Source: Arthrobotrys musiformis (taxonomy: Eukaryota; Ascomycota; Orbiliomycetes; Orbiliales; Orbiliaceae). Taken from it: 64,000 nt of DNA. Shown one piece after another: positions 1 to 13,030 of the stretch. The stretch spans positions 558,001 to 622,000 of the forward strand of contig JAVHJL010000008.1 in the NCBI GenBank assembly GCA_036971715.1. Direction: 5' to 3'. Position numbers and translations under genes: made by a program. The notes under the pieces are model-generated. The model saw nothing but the letters and a program-made list of their open reading frames with translations, searched no databases and had not been told where the DNA came from. The number at the start of each line of letters is the position of its first letter. Positions within the stretch are counted from its first letter, which is position 1.

Positions 1-2
1 CT

Positions 3-3000
3 CTCCCTGTAACAATATTCACGGCTATAATATATCTGGCACTCTTCATTCCGTTATTAATCATCCATTATGTTCCTCCTACTCCACCGCCTAATACCTC
101 GTTAAAGGAGTCGATAGGGGTTGATCTCGAAGATACATGGCATACCCTGGCTGCCATAACAAAAAAATACCACCCTTACAATTCTCGGGCGAACGATCGC
201 GTTCGAACTTTTTTGGTGGATAAGATCAACCAGATAATTGAGAAGAATGGGAACAATAAAACACAAGTGGTCGAGGATACCTATGTGAACGTCCTCTACA
301 CCGGGAGAAGCACTGTTAAAATCTATTTTGAAAGCTTGAATGTTATTGTCAAGGTCCAGGGCAGTGGCGACTTCGAAGGCGAAGTTGGAGATGTTTTAGT
401 CAATGCCCACTATGATAGCGTGAGCACGGCGCCTGGTACTTACAACTGACCATCCATATAACTCAGTAATGAAGGGAGATTGGTACTGATCATTTGGTTA
501 CAGGTGCAACCGACGATGGAGTCGCCGTTGTGACAGTCCTCGGCCTTATCGACTATTTTACCCAACCGCAAAACACCCCTCGCCGGGATATGTACTTTCT
601 CCTCAACAATGGCGAGGAAGATTACCTCAACGGTGCCATGGCGTTCACGGAACACCCACTCGCCAAAAACTGCCGTATATTTTTGAATCTAGAGGGTGCC
701 GGTGCCGGTGGACGTGCGACGCTCTTCCGTAGCACCGACGCCGAGGTTACCAAGTTCTTCAAGAGGGCGAAATACCCGTTCGGCAGCAGTCTAAGCGGCG
801 ACGCCTTCAAGAGAGGATTCATTAGGAGTCAGACGGACTATATTATCTTCGATGGAGAGTTGGGCATGCGAGGTTTGGATCTCGCCTTTTGGCAACCAAG
901 AGCGAGATACCACACCCAATGGGATTCGATGGCTTTTAGTACGTACTCACGCCTTTCGTCGGAAGACGAACACAAAGCTAACGATATATACAGCAAGCAT
1001 CAACTCCCTCTGGCACATGTTTGAGACCTCTTTGAGTTCTCTCATTGGAATGGCTCATGATGGCAGTTACACATTTATTCAAGGCTCCGGACGCAAGCAC
1101 ACCGGTGTCTGGTTTGACAGTAAGATCAACTTCTTCGTTTATCGTGTCGGGCCTCTCTAACGTTTCCTAGTGTTTGGCCGTGGATTTGCTATCTTCCAGA
1201 TCGCCGATACCTTTATTTGGTCCATGTGTCTCTTAACTATTACGCCATTCTTCATCTTTGGGCTGTTCTACCTTCTCGCTAGCTCAGACAAACTCTACCT
1301 TCTAGCCTCTTCGCCAAAATCGAACGGACCACTTCCACCAAAGTTGGAATTGGCAGGATGCAAAGGCTTCTGGAGACCCTTCGTAGCCATACTCTTCTCG
1401 ACATCGGCAGTCGTTGGTACGGCTTTGTTAATCGCTAATGTTAACCCAATGATAATGTATAGCAGTCAGGAGGCTATTTGGGTCTGCTTGATCTCCCTGT
1501 GGATCATAACATCCTGGTTTAGCTTGAAGGTTGCAAATTGGTGGCGTCCATCGGCAACATCACGAACCTGGAGCATTGGTTGGATATCATTCATTGCATG
1601 GCTGCTTCTCGTCCTCAACGCGGTGGCGGAAGATAGACTAGACGTCGGCGGGATGTATTTCACCATCTTGTAAGACTCCCCACCAGTCCTTTCGATGACA
1701 AAGCTAACTGTTTTTAGCTACTATATGGCAACTGCAATTGCCTTGGTCCTCTCCCTCCTCGACCTTTTCTTCGTCCCCCCAACATCTCACATCTATGATT
1801 CAATTACCCACGTCGACCAACTCGAAGACGACGACCATCGCTCCCTGATCGCACCATCTGTTGACCATACTAACGCTCTATCTCCGGATGATGAGGAGGC
1901 CGAACCTCCAAATGAACACACTTCTCTTCTCAGAGACTCGTCTAACCTAGGACGTGGCCGACACATCGGCCGTCGCCCCAATTCCCACGGTTCTCTTAGT
2001 ATCGGTGCAGCGAGTAGCATTCCTACAATCGAAAACAATGAGGACGATGAGGCACCGTGTTCATCTTCGGTACAATGCGCCTCGCGGCAGTACCCAGGCG
2101 AGCAATACTGGGCTAGGCATTTGCCACGTTATACATGGCTACTGCAGGCGATAGTGCTCATCCCGGTCCCCGTCATTATCACTGCACAAATCGCGTTGAT
2201 TGTGGGGACATCTATTGCGCAGACGGGTGCGGATGGGAATAGCCCCGTCACGGCTTATATTCTTTACGCTGCATTCACAGTCTTGATCCTTCTTCCTCTC
2301 CAACCATTCCTACACCGATGGACACGGCATATCCCAATATTCTTATTCTTCATTTTCGCGGGTACATTATTATACCTTCTCCTCGCGTTCCCATTCAGTT
2401 GGAACAATCCGCTCAAAGTCTACTTTGCGCAAACAGTAGACTTGAAAACCGGCGAGAACAAGGTTCACTTGGTCGGAGTTAGCAGCCATATCAAGAAAGT
2501 TGTAGAAGAAAATATTCCCAGCGCGTGGGCTCCCGGTGCAAGCCTGGAATGCGATGACGACCCTCTCCGAGTAGGATTACAGAGGTGTTCATGGCCCGGG
2601 AAAATTCCGAATGTGGTTCCGGGTCACGACTGGAAGAAGTGGGCGTCTGTTAATGCCACTTATATCGGTGAAAATGCCGATGGTATTAAGACCGCAAAGA
2701 TCGAGGTCAGAGCGAAGAATACGAGGGCTTGTAGGCTTAATTTTGATACCACGAAGGATAAGTGGGTTACCAGCGTTGATGTATTCGATCCCACCGGGAA
2801 GGGGAAGACGGTGAAGCATAAAATCCAAGGCGAAGTTACCGGAAACCCCGTTAAGCAGGTTAGACTTTGGAGTCGAGAGTGGGAGAGGGGGTGGGATGTT
2901 GTTTTTTCGTATAAGCTTCGTGAGATTGAGACGGAAGGACTTGTGGGGTTCGTGGAGTGTTTGTGGAGCGATGCTAATGATGGGGGGGTTAAAGCTCTCG

Positions 3001-3104
3001 AGGAGGTGAAGAGTTATTTACCGCAGTGGGCGGTTGTGAGTAAATTGGAGGATGGGCTGGTTATTGGGGAGATCCCGTTTGTGGTTCAGACTTTGGAGGG
3101 ATAA
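3..3104 (+). CDS. Vacuolar membrane protease, M28 family (Pff1-like), 5' partial
   Basis: The gene is cut by the window edge and probably lacks only the first few residues. Exons are 3-435, 504-938, 994-1119, 1171-1669 and 1718-3104, giving about 960 residues, the usual Pff1 size. The retained N-terminus is a membrane segment (residues 1-20). The lumenal M28 zinc aminopeptidase domain follows, with the expected ligands: HYDS, ATDDG, NGEED (catalytic Glu plus ligand), NLEG and the late His in YHTQ. Several hydrophobic segments encoded between 1180 and 2400 form the multi-pass membrane part, and a soluble lumenal C-terminal domain ends the protein. Pff1 proteins are vacuolar membrane peptidases. 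The four introns are 48-68 bp and each restores the conserved frame, for example joining APG to ATDD. The late His lies in YHTQ where other members usually have YHTD. Function is assigned by family; substrates are unknown. Confidence 0.93.
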
Positions 3105-4290
3105 ATAGGCTGAGATTGTCTTTTTGGGGGTTACACAATGTAATATAGTTGCATAAAGTACATAATGTTGGGAGCATGTATGGCATTTGCTCGTGGTTTT
3201 GGTTTTGGTTTTTTTTTCATTATCATTATTTGGTTTCTGGTTTTCTCTATTGTTTAGGAGCTGGTTTTGTATGTTTTGGGTTATAGCTGTTTGTTCATAC
3301 ACATTGCATTTTTTATACCGATGTTCGTTCGTGGGTCTGTGGATTCGAGCAGGCTGGGTTTATAAATAATAAGATGCATAGATGGCATATATATATCTTC
3401 CCCTTCGCAACGTCTAAGTACGTATACGAGAGTAGATCGATAAATACAATATACCCCACTTTAAATTGGTAGTTTATAAATTTAGAGGGTGGAGAACATT
3501 GTAGCCGAAGCGTATAACGACGTATCCGTCGTTCATCTTATGACAACCGAGATTGTTGAGGTTGATTCGTATCCCAAGACTTCTGTGATGACTCCCTATG
3601 GCTATGATCCAAGGTAATTTTGGAAAAAAAACATCACTCAAGGCCAGAGCTAGAGTTTACTTCGCTTAAAATGTTGATGAACCCTATGTACGTGTCAAAG
3701 GGTGTATTAAACCATCGTTACCGATTCTACATCGTATATAGGTGGAGTTTATCAAAACGCAGAGTTCTAACTTGCAATATTTGATCCTCGCAAACTCGCG
3801 AAGCTCTGCGCTGCAACACTGGCGCTCTAGTCGGCATGTCCTTGACTTCGCCGTATATTTCCACGAGCCAATCAGTACTAAGCCGGCCGCGTCTTATATA
3901 CTTCGCATATAGTCTGATTTAGACAGTTTTGCCCGCCTGGGCCTCAAGATCACGAGAGCCTGGTCGCCCGAATGTCTATTGTAGTCCTCCAACTCACGAG
4001 AGGATCAGGCGAGGAGTATGTTGTTTTTGTTGGAAATATACGCACGTAACACAAGGCTGACCAACATTGGATTCCATATCTGCGCCGAACCATGCATAGG
4101 ACGCCGAATTGCAATTGATTGGGGTAATCAAACGCTTGATTGATCGAGCCTACGCGCTACGGCCTACATAGCTACACCATCTATCGACCATCCGTAGATG
4201 ATCATTCACAAAACTCGGAAGCTTCCGTAAGGAGCGAAAAGTGGCCCCTTCATATAAATCCAGTTGAATATCATCGAACACAATCGCAGG
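3105..4290. other. Intergenic, 3' UTR of protease and promoter of F-box gene
   Basis: No convincing gene is seen. The first 300 bases are T/G-rich like a 3' UTR. A TATATATAT run lies near 3388-3398. The sequence becomes AT-rich and non-coding up to the next start codon. Confidence 0.6.
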
Positions 4291-5979
4291 ATGGCTTTAT
4301 TGCATTCCCTCCCGCAAGAGCTTATCCACCAAGTCGCACAGGATCTCGACGACCAAGACGATCTCCTATCGTTGCGCCTGACCTGCAAGGATCTAAACTA
4401 CAAGTTCCACGAACTCCACTTGGACTCTATCTTCAGATGCCGCCGCATCTTCATAGTCCCCCGGAGTCTTCACAATTTACTCAAGATCCTACAGCATCCC
4501 TCGGGAGTAGGATCTCGACTGCGACATTTAAAATTCGCGGATTTAAATCCTTATGGCGATATTGAGGTTGATATCTTCCCCTTCTTGATGCTCGATCATG
4601 ATGATGGGAATGTTCTGGATACACCTATCGGTCTGTGTACGGGATACTGGGGTCTAGATCTGTGGGATTTTGGCCAACCGCGGACTTCTACGAAACCAAA
4701 TCCGAGTCGCGAGGTTTCTCATAAATCCCAGCGGCAGAGATTACTAAAAGCTAAAAGACCGCTTTGCAAGGAGGCAGAGGTTGCGATAGCCACGGATAAG
4801 GATCTGGAACTACTATTCGAGATATTTATAACCTTAGAGGAAATGGGCCTCTTGAAAAACATCGAAATTGAGATCGAGAAAAATTCTACGCTGCGTGCCC
4901 GATGGGAAATGAACTTGTTGTATCCTTCGTTGGGATTGACGCCCGGCAGTCGAACGCAGAATTTCATATCGTTGACGCAAAGGGCTGGTGTGCAATACCG
5001 TAGCCCTCAGATCAATGTATCACAAAGGGTTATGTTGGCGCTGTTGGAATCCCCGGTGAAGAGTATTGGAAAGATTTCCAGCCGGTATACCGCCGCCGGA
5101 GACGCCTTTTCCCACGATTGGTTCCAGGGAATGTACCATATCTCGAGTAGGGCTGAAGCGTCTCGTAAAACGTTTCCGAATGTCAGATCACTCGATATTT
5201 GTGTCCATGCGGCGGGTTCTACCAACAACGTCGGTTTATCGCTTCCGAAGCACGAGAGGCTGGTTTGTCAATGGCTTGAGTCCCTAGGCGGGACTCTTGA
5301 AGAGTTGAAGTTCAAGTACCCCCGTCCAATCGTCAGGTTCCCTCGTATGACAATTATCCCAGTGACTACGGGGCTTCCGAGGCTCAAGACTTTACACTTT
5401 TCACACATCACGATCAATCTTACGGAGCTATTGGTGTTGTTGGGGACCTGCCGGGATACCCTCAGGGAATTTAAGATTATCGAATGTAAAGCCGTGGAGC
5501 TTAAACGCGGTGCGTTTGAATTATTGAGGTACCTTCGACGACATACCAAACGCCTAAGGATATTTGAATGCGATTTCAAAGACGATGAGATTAGGAGAGA
5601 AGGGTATTATCCGATTACTATATCTGTCAACGGACTTTGGAATTTGGATACGACGGAATGTGTGGTCAAAACGAAAGTGGATCAGTGGGTCGTTCGGTTC
5701 GCTGGGGGTCCCGAAACTCTGCAATTGCATGATAGGGTTCATCGTAAAACTTATGAAATATATCGTACATCGAAGAGGATTAAGCGGGAACTTGATGACG
5801 AAAGAAATTATACGGCAAGCGATTTTTGGAGATCGCTGTTGGATGGGGTGTGGGATTTTTGGGATGATGTTAATCCTGAAGCTTATTATCACGTAGACGC
5901 TGGTGATTTGTATGGTCAGGTTAGCTCTTATGTTGATTCGTGGATGGAGGAGTTCGGGGTGGGGGAATTCGGGTTGTAG
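4291..5979 (+). CDS. F-box-like domain protein
   Basis: This is a single-exon gene of 562 residues. The N-terminal 45 residues match an F-box: LHSLPQELIHQVAQDL, then a hydrophobic run ending in LRLTCKDLNY. F-box proteins recruit substrates to SCF ubiquitin ligases through Skp1. The rest has leucine-rich stretches of the irregular type common in fungal F-box proteins (for example around LPRLKTLHF and LRYLRRHTKRLRIF) but no domain I can name. The C-terminal 60 residues are acidic and aromatic, with several DFWxxx patterns. I chose the ATG at 4291 because reading in frame further upstream finds no ATG, and the F-box starts five residues later. Substrate and partner are unknown. Family assignment is solid; function is inferred. 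Confidence 0.82.
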   Translation: MALLHSLPQELIHQVAQDLDDQDDLLSLRLTCKDLNYKFHELHLDSIFRCRRIFIVPRSLHNLLKILQHPSGVGSRLRHLKFADLNPYGDIEVDIFPFLMLDHDDGNVLDTPIGLCTGYWGLDLWDFGQPRTSTKPNPSREVSHKSQRQRLLKAKRPLCKEAEVAIATDKDLELLFEIFITLEEMGLLKNIEIEIEKNSTLRARWEMNLLYPSLGLTPGSRTQNFISLTQRAGVQYRSPQINVSQRVMLALLESPVKSIGKISSRYTAAGDAFSHDWFQGMYHISSRAEASRKTFPNVRSLDICVHAAGSTNNVGLSLPKHERLVCQWLESLGGTLEELKFKYPRPIVRFPRMTIIPVTTGLPRLKTLHFSHITINLTELLVLLGTCRDTLREFKIIECKAVELKRGAFELLRYLRRHTKRLRIFECDFKDDEIRREGYYPITISVNGLWNLDTTECVVKTKVDQWVVRFAGGPETLQLHDRVHRKTYEIYRTSKRIKRELDDERNYTASDFWRSLLDGVWDFWDDVNPEAYYHVDAGDLYGQVSSYVDSWMEEFGVGEFGL

Positions 5980-6960
5980 AGCGATCTACGCTGCCGCTAG
6001 AGGGGGCTGTCACCAGATAGTATGTGCCTTTTCTAACAAAAGAGGACCAGATTGAGCCCCCTATTTATTTTGTTAGATGTCAGATTGCTATTTTATATTA
6101 ATATATCTGTTCCTAGATGGCCCTCGATCTAGATATCGAAAACCGCGAAGCCCTGATAGCAACTATACGTAAACTTCAGAGTCAACTTGTCCAACATTAT
6201 ATATATCCACGGATATGACCAATCCCCAAAGATCATATGCATTGTATATATATACCATTCTAACTTGCTAGCTACATTAGATTGATTCTATCACCGGCAG
6301 GAAATCCAACATCGTCAGGGCAGAGTTTATTTTACGAGGAAATCCAACATGATAACCCCAGATAGCGCTTCCAACTTTGCGGGGACAGCGGGGACATCTT
6401 GCAAGTTTCAGCGGGGACATCTATACCGGGGCATGCAATGGTTTTGAAGCCCGAATTAATCATGTGATTAGAGAAGAATGAGAGCTTCAGGTACATATCC
6501 ACTGTAGATTACAGACTAGCAAAGCTCAAGCTATTCCATCCGAACTGTATGATACGACGACATTCTAGGGTCACAAAGATTATGTAATTTCGGAGTTACG
6601 AATGTTGTATTTTTATCTGATATATTAAGACTAGTGAAAGAGAGTTTATGGAATAGCGAATATGAGTGATGACGTTCTAGCCCCACTGGTATTACCGTAG
6701 GTTATGGCGGGACGAAATAATAATTAACTTAAGCTATACCCTTGACTTAGCCTATAAACATGTAACCTAAACTGTTAGAACTAAGCCCACATAACGAGGG
6801 CTCGTGACCACTATATTACGAGCTCATTATCGTATTAGCCATCTCCTGTTGATACTAATACCCGTAAATAGCCATATCGGAATAAGAACTAACTTATTAC
6901 CACCGTACGTCACAGGGTGGGGTTTGACATAATCCCGATATGTTTTTTCCCCAATGAAGG
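5980..6960. other. AT-rich intergenic stretch with short GC-rich repeat
   Basis: No open frame with protein-like composition is visible. The 12-mer GCGGGGACATCT occurs at 6388-6399 and 6411-6422, preceded by a partial copy at 6379-6387. The remainder is AT-rich with scattered stops in every frame. Confidence 0.5.
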
Positions 6961-6996
6961 ATGATAATAAAGTTTAGCTCTGTGGTATTTGGGTGT

Positions 6997-7017
6997 GGTG
7001 GTGGTGGTGGTGGTGGT
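6997..7017 (+). repeat. (GGT)7 microsatellite
   Basis: Seven perfect GGT units lie in a gene-free region. The short reading frame through it has no recognisable domain, so I treat it as a simple repeat. Confidence 0.85.
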
Positions 7018-10000
7018 GAGGAAGCACCTGATTCACACCCGATAAAGGTCCAGAGTTTCGTTCCTTTAGGTACCGGCGGCCTTACGATATCACAGGGTCA
7101 TATGATCTCTCGATGCTTAAGCTTACGAAGAACTCCTCGCTTCAGCCTCCTGCCTCAAGACCGATGATCATCGAAGAGCTTAAATGCGGGGGGTGGGAAA
7201 GGCAGCCGACACCCCCCTTCGATCCCCTCCCAAAGCGAGTTAGCAGTTGACCTCATCTCCTCGATACCTTTTTCGTACTTCTCCCTTGCTTTGGAATAAA
7301 AAGGAAGGGAGAGGACGGAGAAAAAGTCCCGCAAGAATGACCTGCATAACATCCCACTTGCAGGGGGTTGAGGAAGTGCTCAGCAGGGCAAGCAGCGACG
7401 ATGCGAAGGGGGTGTGTGGATGGATGGGCGATGCGATGAGGGCGGGATTGGGTATAAGTGCGGGGAAAACCAAAATACCTGCGATGAGGTTGGTGCAACC
7501 AGCTCTTTCGACGACGGGAAAAAGGTTGGCACCCCACGCTCGTTTCCTATCGATGTCTTGTTTTTCTGGTTTGGGATGTTGGTCACGGAATACTTACAGA
7601 TGAAGCCACGGTTTTTGCTTTTTGGGAAGAGGGGCTGTCGTTATATTGAAGATTGATTTCAGGTTTTTGGTAGATTTTGGACTGGACTGTTGCAACACTG
7701 GTAATTGATGGGGTACCATCGCTTCGTGTGAGGGTTTCGGCAATCGGGGGGGCAAAGCAAGCTGAGCTGGTACTCGAAGCGAAGTATGTAATGCTCCAGC
7801 CTCAGGAATGGACACCGCGGAACGTAAATGGGTACCCATCCCACGTGCAATTGAGGCAGCCGATCTCCCTTCCGCAATTGTCTGAGACCTGTTGTGCCCT
7901 CTTGATCGTGGGAACGTCGTATCCGTTCTCCGTTCCCTCTGTATCAATGTATAGGAACTTGGTACAGTACAATAAACTGCCCCTTCCGGGTTGTGCCACT
8001 ATCGAGTTATCTTAGTTCTCGAAGCGCTCTTTGACGGCTTCCACTTATTACTTAGCTAAGCCATGTCAAGCGGTCCTGTTCAACGGCCGATATTATAGTT
8101 AGGTTGATATTATATATAGGCATTAATGGGCGGGTTAAACCGGTTGCGTTTCGGTGGCTTGCTTTCCTGGCTTGCTGTTTGCTTGCTTGCTTTGATGGGG
8201 TAATATGGGGCACGGTCTCATGGCATTGTATCGATATCTCTCCGCCTCTGATCTTCCATGGCAGTTCTTGAAATGGACCGTGCAAATGTCCAGCCATCCG
8301 TTTCAGCGTGGTAATGCCAATTAATTAGACGGCCGTAGAGCTGAGGGCCTGGTTCTATCACCAAGACAGCGTAGGCAGTATACCTAGTTGAACTTCTTCA
8401 TGCTGAAGAATACTGGGCGCAAGAGAGAGGTGACCCCACTTTATTCGGCCGTGACCTTTGGATGCCAATCGAGTGGGAACTGTGGAGCTCCAGCTTTGCT
8501 TTGAGAAAAAAAAGAAAGGTCTTGGCAACCATGGAGGAGCACACAAGTCTCAATTGGCTAGATTGCATCGAACGGGGTGAAACGAACGAAGAGCTGTCAA
8601 ATCAGACGATGTCATTATTACAGGCGGGAACCTTGTCGGTTGCTCCACTTGATGGCGTCTCGTTGGTTGGAAGCGGGTTTTTTGGTGTGTGGGAACTGGA
8701 ATCACGGGTTTGGAGGGCCTTCTTGGGGCCTCTTTTTTCTGTTCATGCTGGAAGCTCAAAGCGAAAAAAACAAGTAAGGAAGGGGGAAGGGAAAGGAAGG
8801 GTGTTCAGAAAGGCGATCAATTAGCCTGCTCCCGCTCCTGTCATTTTTGCGGGACAAAAAATTGCGCAAGACCTGGGTGGTTTTTGACCCTTCGAGATAC
8901 GAGATTTGACGGGGCATAGCAACCTTGAGCTTCAGTGCGTGAGGACATGGCTTGTGCAGGGTGGACTCCACACTCCTGAAGAATGGCGGAGCTGTTTGGA
9001 TTTAGGTTCGGTGCTCCAGAAAATAAATCATCATCATCATATGAAATCGGAATTTTCGTGAATAATTGTGATGAGGGTAAGCTCACCTCATCGCATATTC
9101 CTGGAACCGGCACACCTCCTCAACTTGCCTAGCAAGTTATGTCGACGAGAAGTTTAAAACAAAATATAGGCAGCCTCTCGAGCCCGAATATCGTTTTCTA
9201 TTCGCGGTCTACGAAATCCATTGGTTCTCCTGCACACAAAACTAATGCATGGCTTCCTGAACCTTTCCATTCCTAGGATTTGTCCCTTGTCGATATTGAC
9301 CTTTCGCATAAAACAACAAAAGGAGTTGAATCGAACCCATAAAAAGTCGCAAGGGTCACAGATGCTCTTCAAGGCCAGGACTAGGAGCGGGTAGACTTGT
9401 GACCAGAAATACTGAGAATGCTGTCGTAAATTCCAGCACTTATCCCAGGCATATCGTCACTAGCCTCGAGTAGCAAGTTTTGACATATCAAACTCGCATG
9501 GAACCAGCCTTTTGATCCCTGATGCGTTGTCATAAGCTCTAGCTCGAACTTCCACGACGATAGCTGGCATAGAAGCCCAGATGGGGCTGGCGAAGAAAGA
9601 TACTAGCCTCTTTGGCTGGGGAAAACACCTGGACGGTGAGCAGGTGATCTGCGTTTTGTTGTCGACACTGACAATTCGACGGTGGACACCGGATCTTGGG
9701 GAAGTTAATGCGCATGCGTAGCTGGTTGCTTATTGAGCTCACCCACAAAAATAATACAACCGAGCGAGTGGAGGAAGCGAAGGGGGAAAAAAAAAAAAAA
9801 AAAAAAAAAAAGGCAAAGACAATCGGGCTCCGCCAGGAACCTTCATTCGATTAGACCGGCGAAGTCAGTTGGGATCGATCAGTCAACCGTGACAAGCAGC
9901 GCAGGATTGCCCCTTATGCGACCAGAGGCACGAGGATTTGGGACAGGATGGGATCTCCAGGTGCTGATACATAACTTTCCCTCTGGCAGGACTTCCTATT

Positions 10001-11040
10001 TGTCTTTCGGGTAATATATATAAAAAACCTGGAGTCGAATTAAATTGTAATGTGTATATTCCAGGTATTTCTTTGCTGGGGAACCCACATAAATGGTACC
10101 TTGAATTAACTTGTTCCAAACCTGTACATGATGCATCCCGTCGAATCGCTCAGTGGTACCAGCTCATCTGCCCGTGCCTCGGAAGACTGGGCATGCAATC
10201 GATGCAATGTCATGTAGGTACCTGTAGGTTAACCTGTAGGTTTGAGCTGTATACGTACTGTTTTTGTGTACGGAATACCACCCATATGTCCCATAAAGGA
10301 ATTACCATGCCATGCCATGCCATCTCCACATCCCTGCCAGCATTCGTATGTATGTCTGTCCGCCAGTTCAGGTCGATTTGTCCTGGACGGGGACTGGGAA
10401 TGCTCGTCGTCAAGTAAAATCGTGACTTTCTGAGACTTTCCATGCAACATGCAGGCCAATGCTGCTACCGACCAAAGCAATAAATGGTAAGCCGTGGCAC
10501 CTCTTGCATCCGATCTCGTGTCTAAAAGACAAAAGAAGGTGCTGCAGAAGCAGAAGCAGAAGCACAGCATGCCCGGCCGGCACTTGACCTTGATCAATTG
10601 AATGAATGTGCGTATGAGCGAGCGAATGAACAAGGAGACCGTAAATGAGACCTGATTTTAGCGTCGACGGTCGAGGCCAGGTGGAAGCTGAACAAATGGG
10701 GGAAACGAGCAAATTGTCATCGACAACCGGGCGAACCAGAATGAATATGAATGGTGCTTGCCTTCCATCAAGACCTGTTGGTCTGTCTTCTTGTTCGATT
10801 CGTCGACCTTGCAGGGCGCTGCTTGCTGGAGGCAGCTCCGTGACCGGAACCATCGAATCGATTTATATCATACTGACCGACATACTTACCATACCGATCT
10901 TGTAATTCCCTTGATTCTCACGACCTTCAACATTCTTCTATGATTCATTTCGACGAAGCCCATTTTTAGCATATTCTTTTTAGTGCACTTTTTCAGGCGT
11001 TCCTTTTCACGGGTCGGTTCAGTTTGTAGGAAGGGTACTA
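7018..11040. other. Long gene-poor region
   Basis: About 4 kb is more GC-rich than the flanks, but no frame shows a recognisable domain, signal peptide or a splice set that extends into a protein. Open stretches of up to about 145 codons exist on both strands and overlap each other, as expected for non-coding DNA of this composition. Short repeats are present: TGTAGGT units at 10213-10241, a CCATG triplet array at 10305-10323 and (GCAGAA)3 at 10544-10561. A non-coding transcript cannot be excluded. Confidence 0.5.
9787..9811 (+). repeat. Poly-A tract of 25
   Basis: An uninterrupted run of 25 A directly follows five G. No poly(A) retro-element sequence is recognisable upstream and no target-site duplication was noticed, so it is recorded as a homopolymer. 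Confidence 0.85.
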
Positions 11041-13030
11041 TCAGTTAGCGGTGTTAGTTAGCGGTATTGGTAGCAGTGGTGGTAGCGGTGGTAGCTTCTG
11101 GCATCTTTGCAACTGCGACTAAGCCCCTAAGCGGTAATTTGTATGGGCAAAACAGCTTCCGCCTTCTCCCTCTCACAGCTTCCAACAACTCTCCATCAAC
11201 CTCCCATCGACTCAACTCAACCTCATCAACCTCATCAACAGCCAAACCAAGCCTTCAATAGCTTCATCAAAATCGTATAGACATACAAGTACATATTCGC
11301 TTGCCAATTCCGGACTCAAGCTTCAATTGATAGCCTACGACGGATAGCTTTTCGACCTGCTGCTTCGACTCGATTCCACTCCTTCGCTGGACTCTGGACT
11401 GGACTCCCAGTAGCTTCTCTCTGTGCTACTAGTCTCACTAGCTGGGTACTTACTTGTTTACTTACCTTTTATCCCACTGATTAATTTATGCTTTCTCGTT
11501 ATCTACCTACCAAATTGCAAAGAAGTCCCAAAAGACAAGAAGAGCTCCATCGAAGATACCCAGCTGCTGTTCGCAAGCATATCTCACTTATGCTCCTTAC
11601 GAAAAGTTCCAAGAAGGACTTCGAGTTCGCTTGCGAGGAAAAAAAAGGCAAAAAGAAAAACTCTCCCTTCACACTCGAAAGGAAAGTCGCCAGGGAGAAA
11701 GCTGAATTCTCCAGGGAAAGTCCGGTCAACCCGAACATTCCTGCAGCTGGCGACAGAGACACACTCTCTTGATTGAGCATTTCTTACCCACGAAAATGGG
11801 ATGGGGATGGGGAAATGGAAAGGGACCCTCGTTCCGCCAGCGACACTTTCTTGGGTGTTCTTCTGCAAGCAAAAGCGAAAGGACAAGGACGGACAAGGCC
11901 CAAATTCCCCTTTGGATGTCTGTTGTGACTGTTGTTGGACCTAGCAGCTGAAACAACGCCCCAAACTTTGCCAGCAGCATAGTGGACAGCGGATATTCAT
12001 TCGATACCGAAGAAGCTACCGCTGTCACAGCTAATTGTTTATGCAACTGCATTGTATTTGAATTTTACTCGTGAAGTTGTTCTTTGGGGGATTGTTGTCC
12101 CCCGTCCCTCTGCCGCTTTTTCCCTCTGCAGTTGGGATTATCGTCCTCCGTTTTGTTCTCTTCCTGTTCCTATTCCTATTCCTAGAACCCCCTTGATCCA
12201 GCGTCATTTCCTCGTGAGGACTCGAAAGGTCGGAACCTATTTTGGCTTTAGCTAGAGGAGGGGCTCCATATCGCCGCCTTTTTTTCTTGAATGCCGCCTC
12301 AGAAGCTTAGGGAGGAGAAAGCGGGCTGATTGTGGTGTGTGTGCTTGTATGCGAGGTTCAAACTTCCCAGTTTTCTCCTCATTCTTTGGGCCTAGCACCA
12401 CCAGTCCAGGCGAACCTGCCCTTCTCCACCTTTTTTTTTGACGCCATCTTTTTATACTGCGGACTTTCCTCACCTCCAAACCTTCGACCTAAGGCTGATG
12501 GCCTGAAGATATATCCTTTTTTTATATTACCATTTTATCGAACCCGATTACAATATATACCATACACTGCACTCTGGGAGTGGCCTGCTAATAAAACCTC
12601 ATCGCTCCTTCCAGTTTTGATACAGATGCGTCGTAATTGTCGACTGAAGGCAAAATACATGGAACTTGGCCAATAGATCAGCTCGACGCTGAAGCCGTTC
12701 ACTATATCCAACTATTACTTTTATCATCGGTATCGCAAATTCTCAACCGTAACCCAACTCTCCGACACTCGCTCCAGACATTTCCCGTTCATCTCCTGCT
12801 TTCAACATTCCTTCCGACCCCTCACGCTGAATAGCTCGTTTACATGTGTGTTGAGTTTTTTCGGACCTTTCATGCATTGGTTCCGAAATATATCTCATAC
12901 ACAAACCATCCTAGCCAAGCCCCTCGCCAGCATTTGAAAATCTCCAACCACCACAACCCCTCGAAATTTTCGAATCAACCTCGTCGCTGAGCCATAGTTT
13001 CGACAATTTTTTTATCTTCGCATTGCAAAA
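11041..13030 (+). promoter_or_regulatory. Likely long promoter and 5' leader of the J-domain gene
   Basis: The 2 kb upstream of 13031 contains pyrimidine-rich and CAA/CCA-rich blocks typical of fungal promoters and leaders, including a CCTATT repeat near 12163-12183. The last 150 bases are C/A-rich, lack an ATG in good context and end in CAAAAATG. No protein domain is found. Transcript start and possible leader introns cannot be fixed from sequence alone. Confidence 0.45.

Noticed and set aside
8462..8824. 120-codon plus-strand frame
   Set aside because: Overlaps open frames in other phases and strands; no domain or splice extension.
9290..9370. Reverse-strand GGGTTCGATTC resembling a tRNA T-loop
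   Set aside because: Flanking bases do not form a T-stem or acceptor stem.
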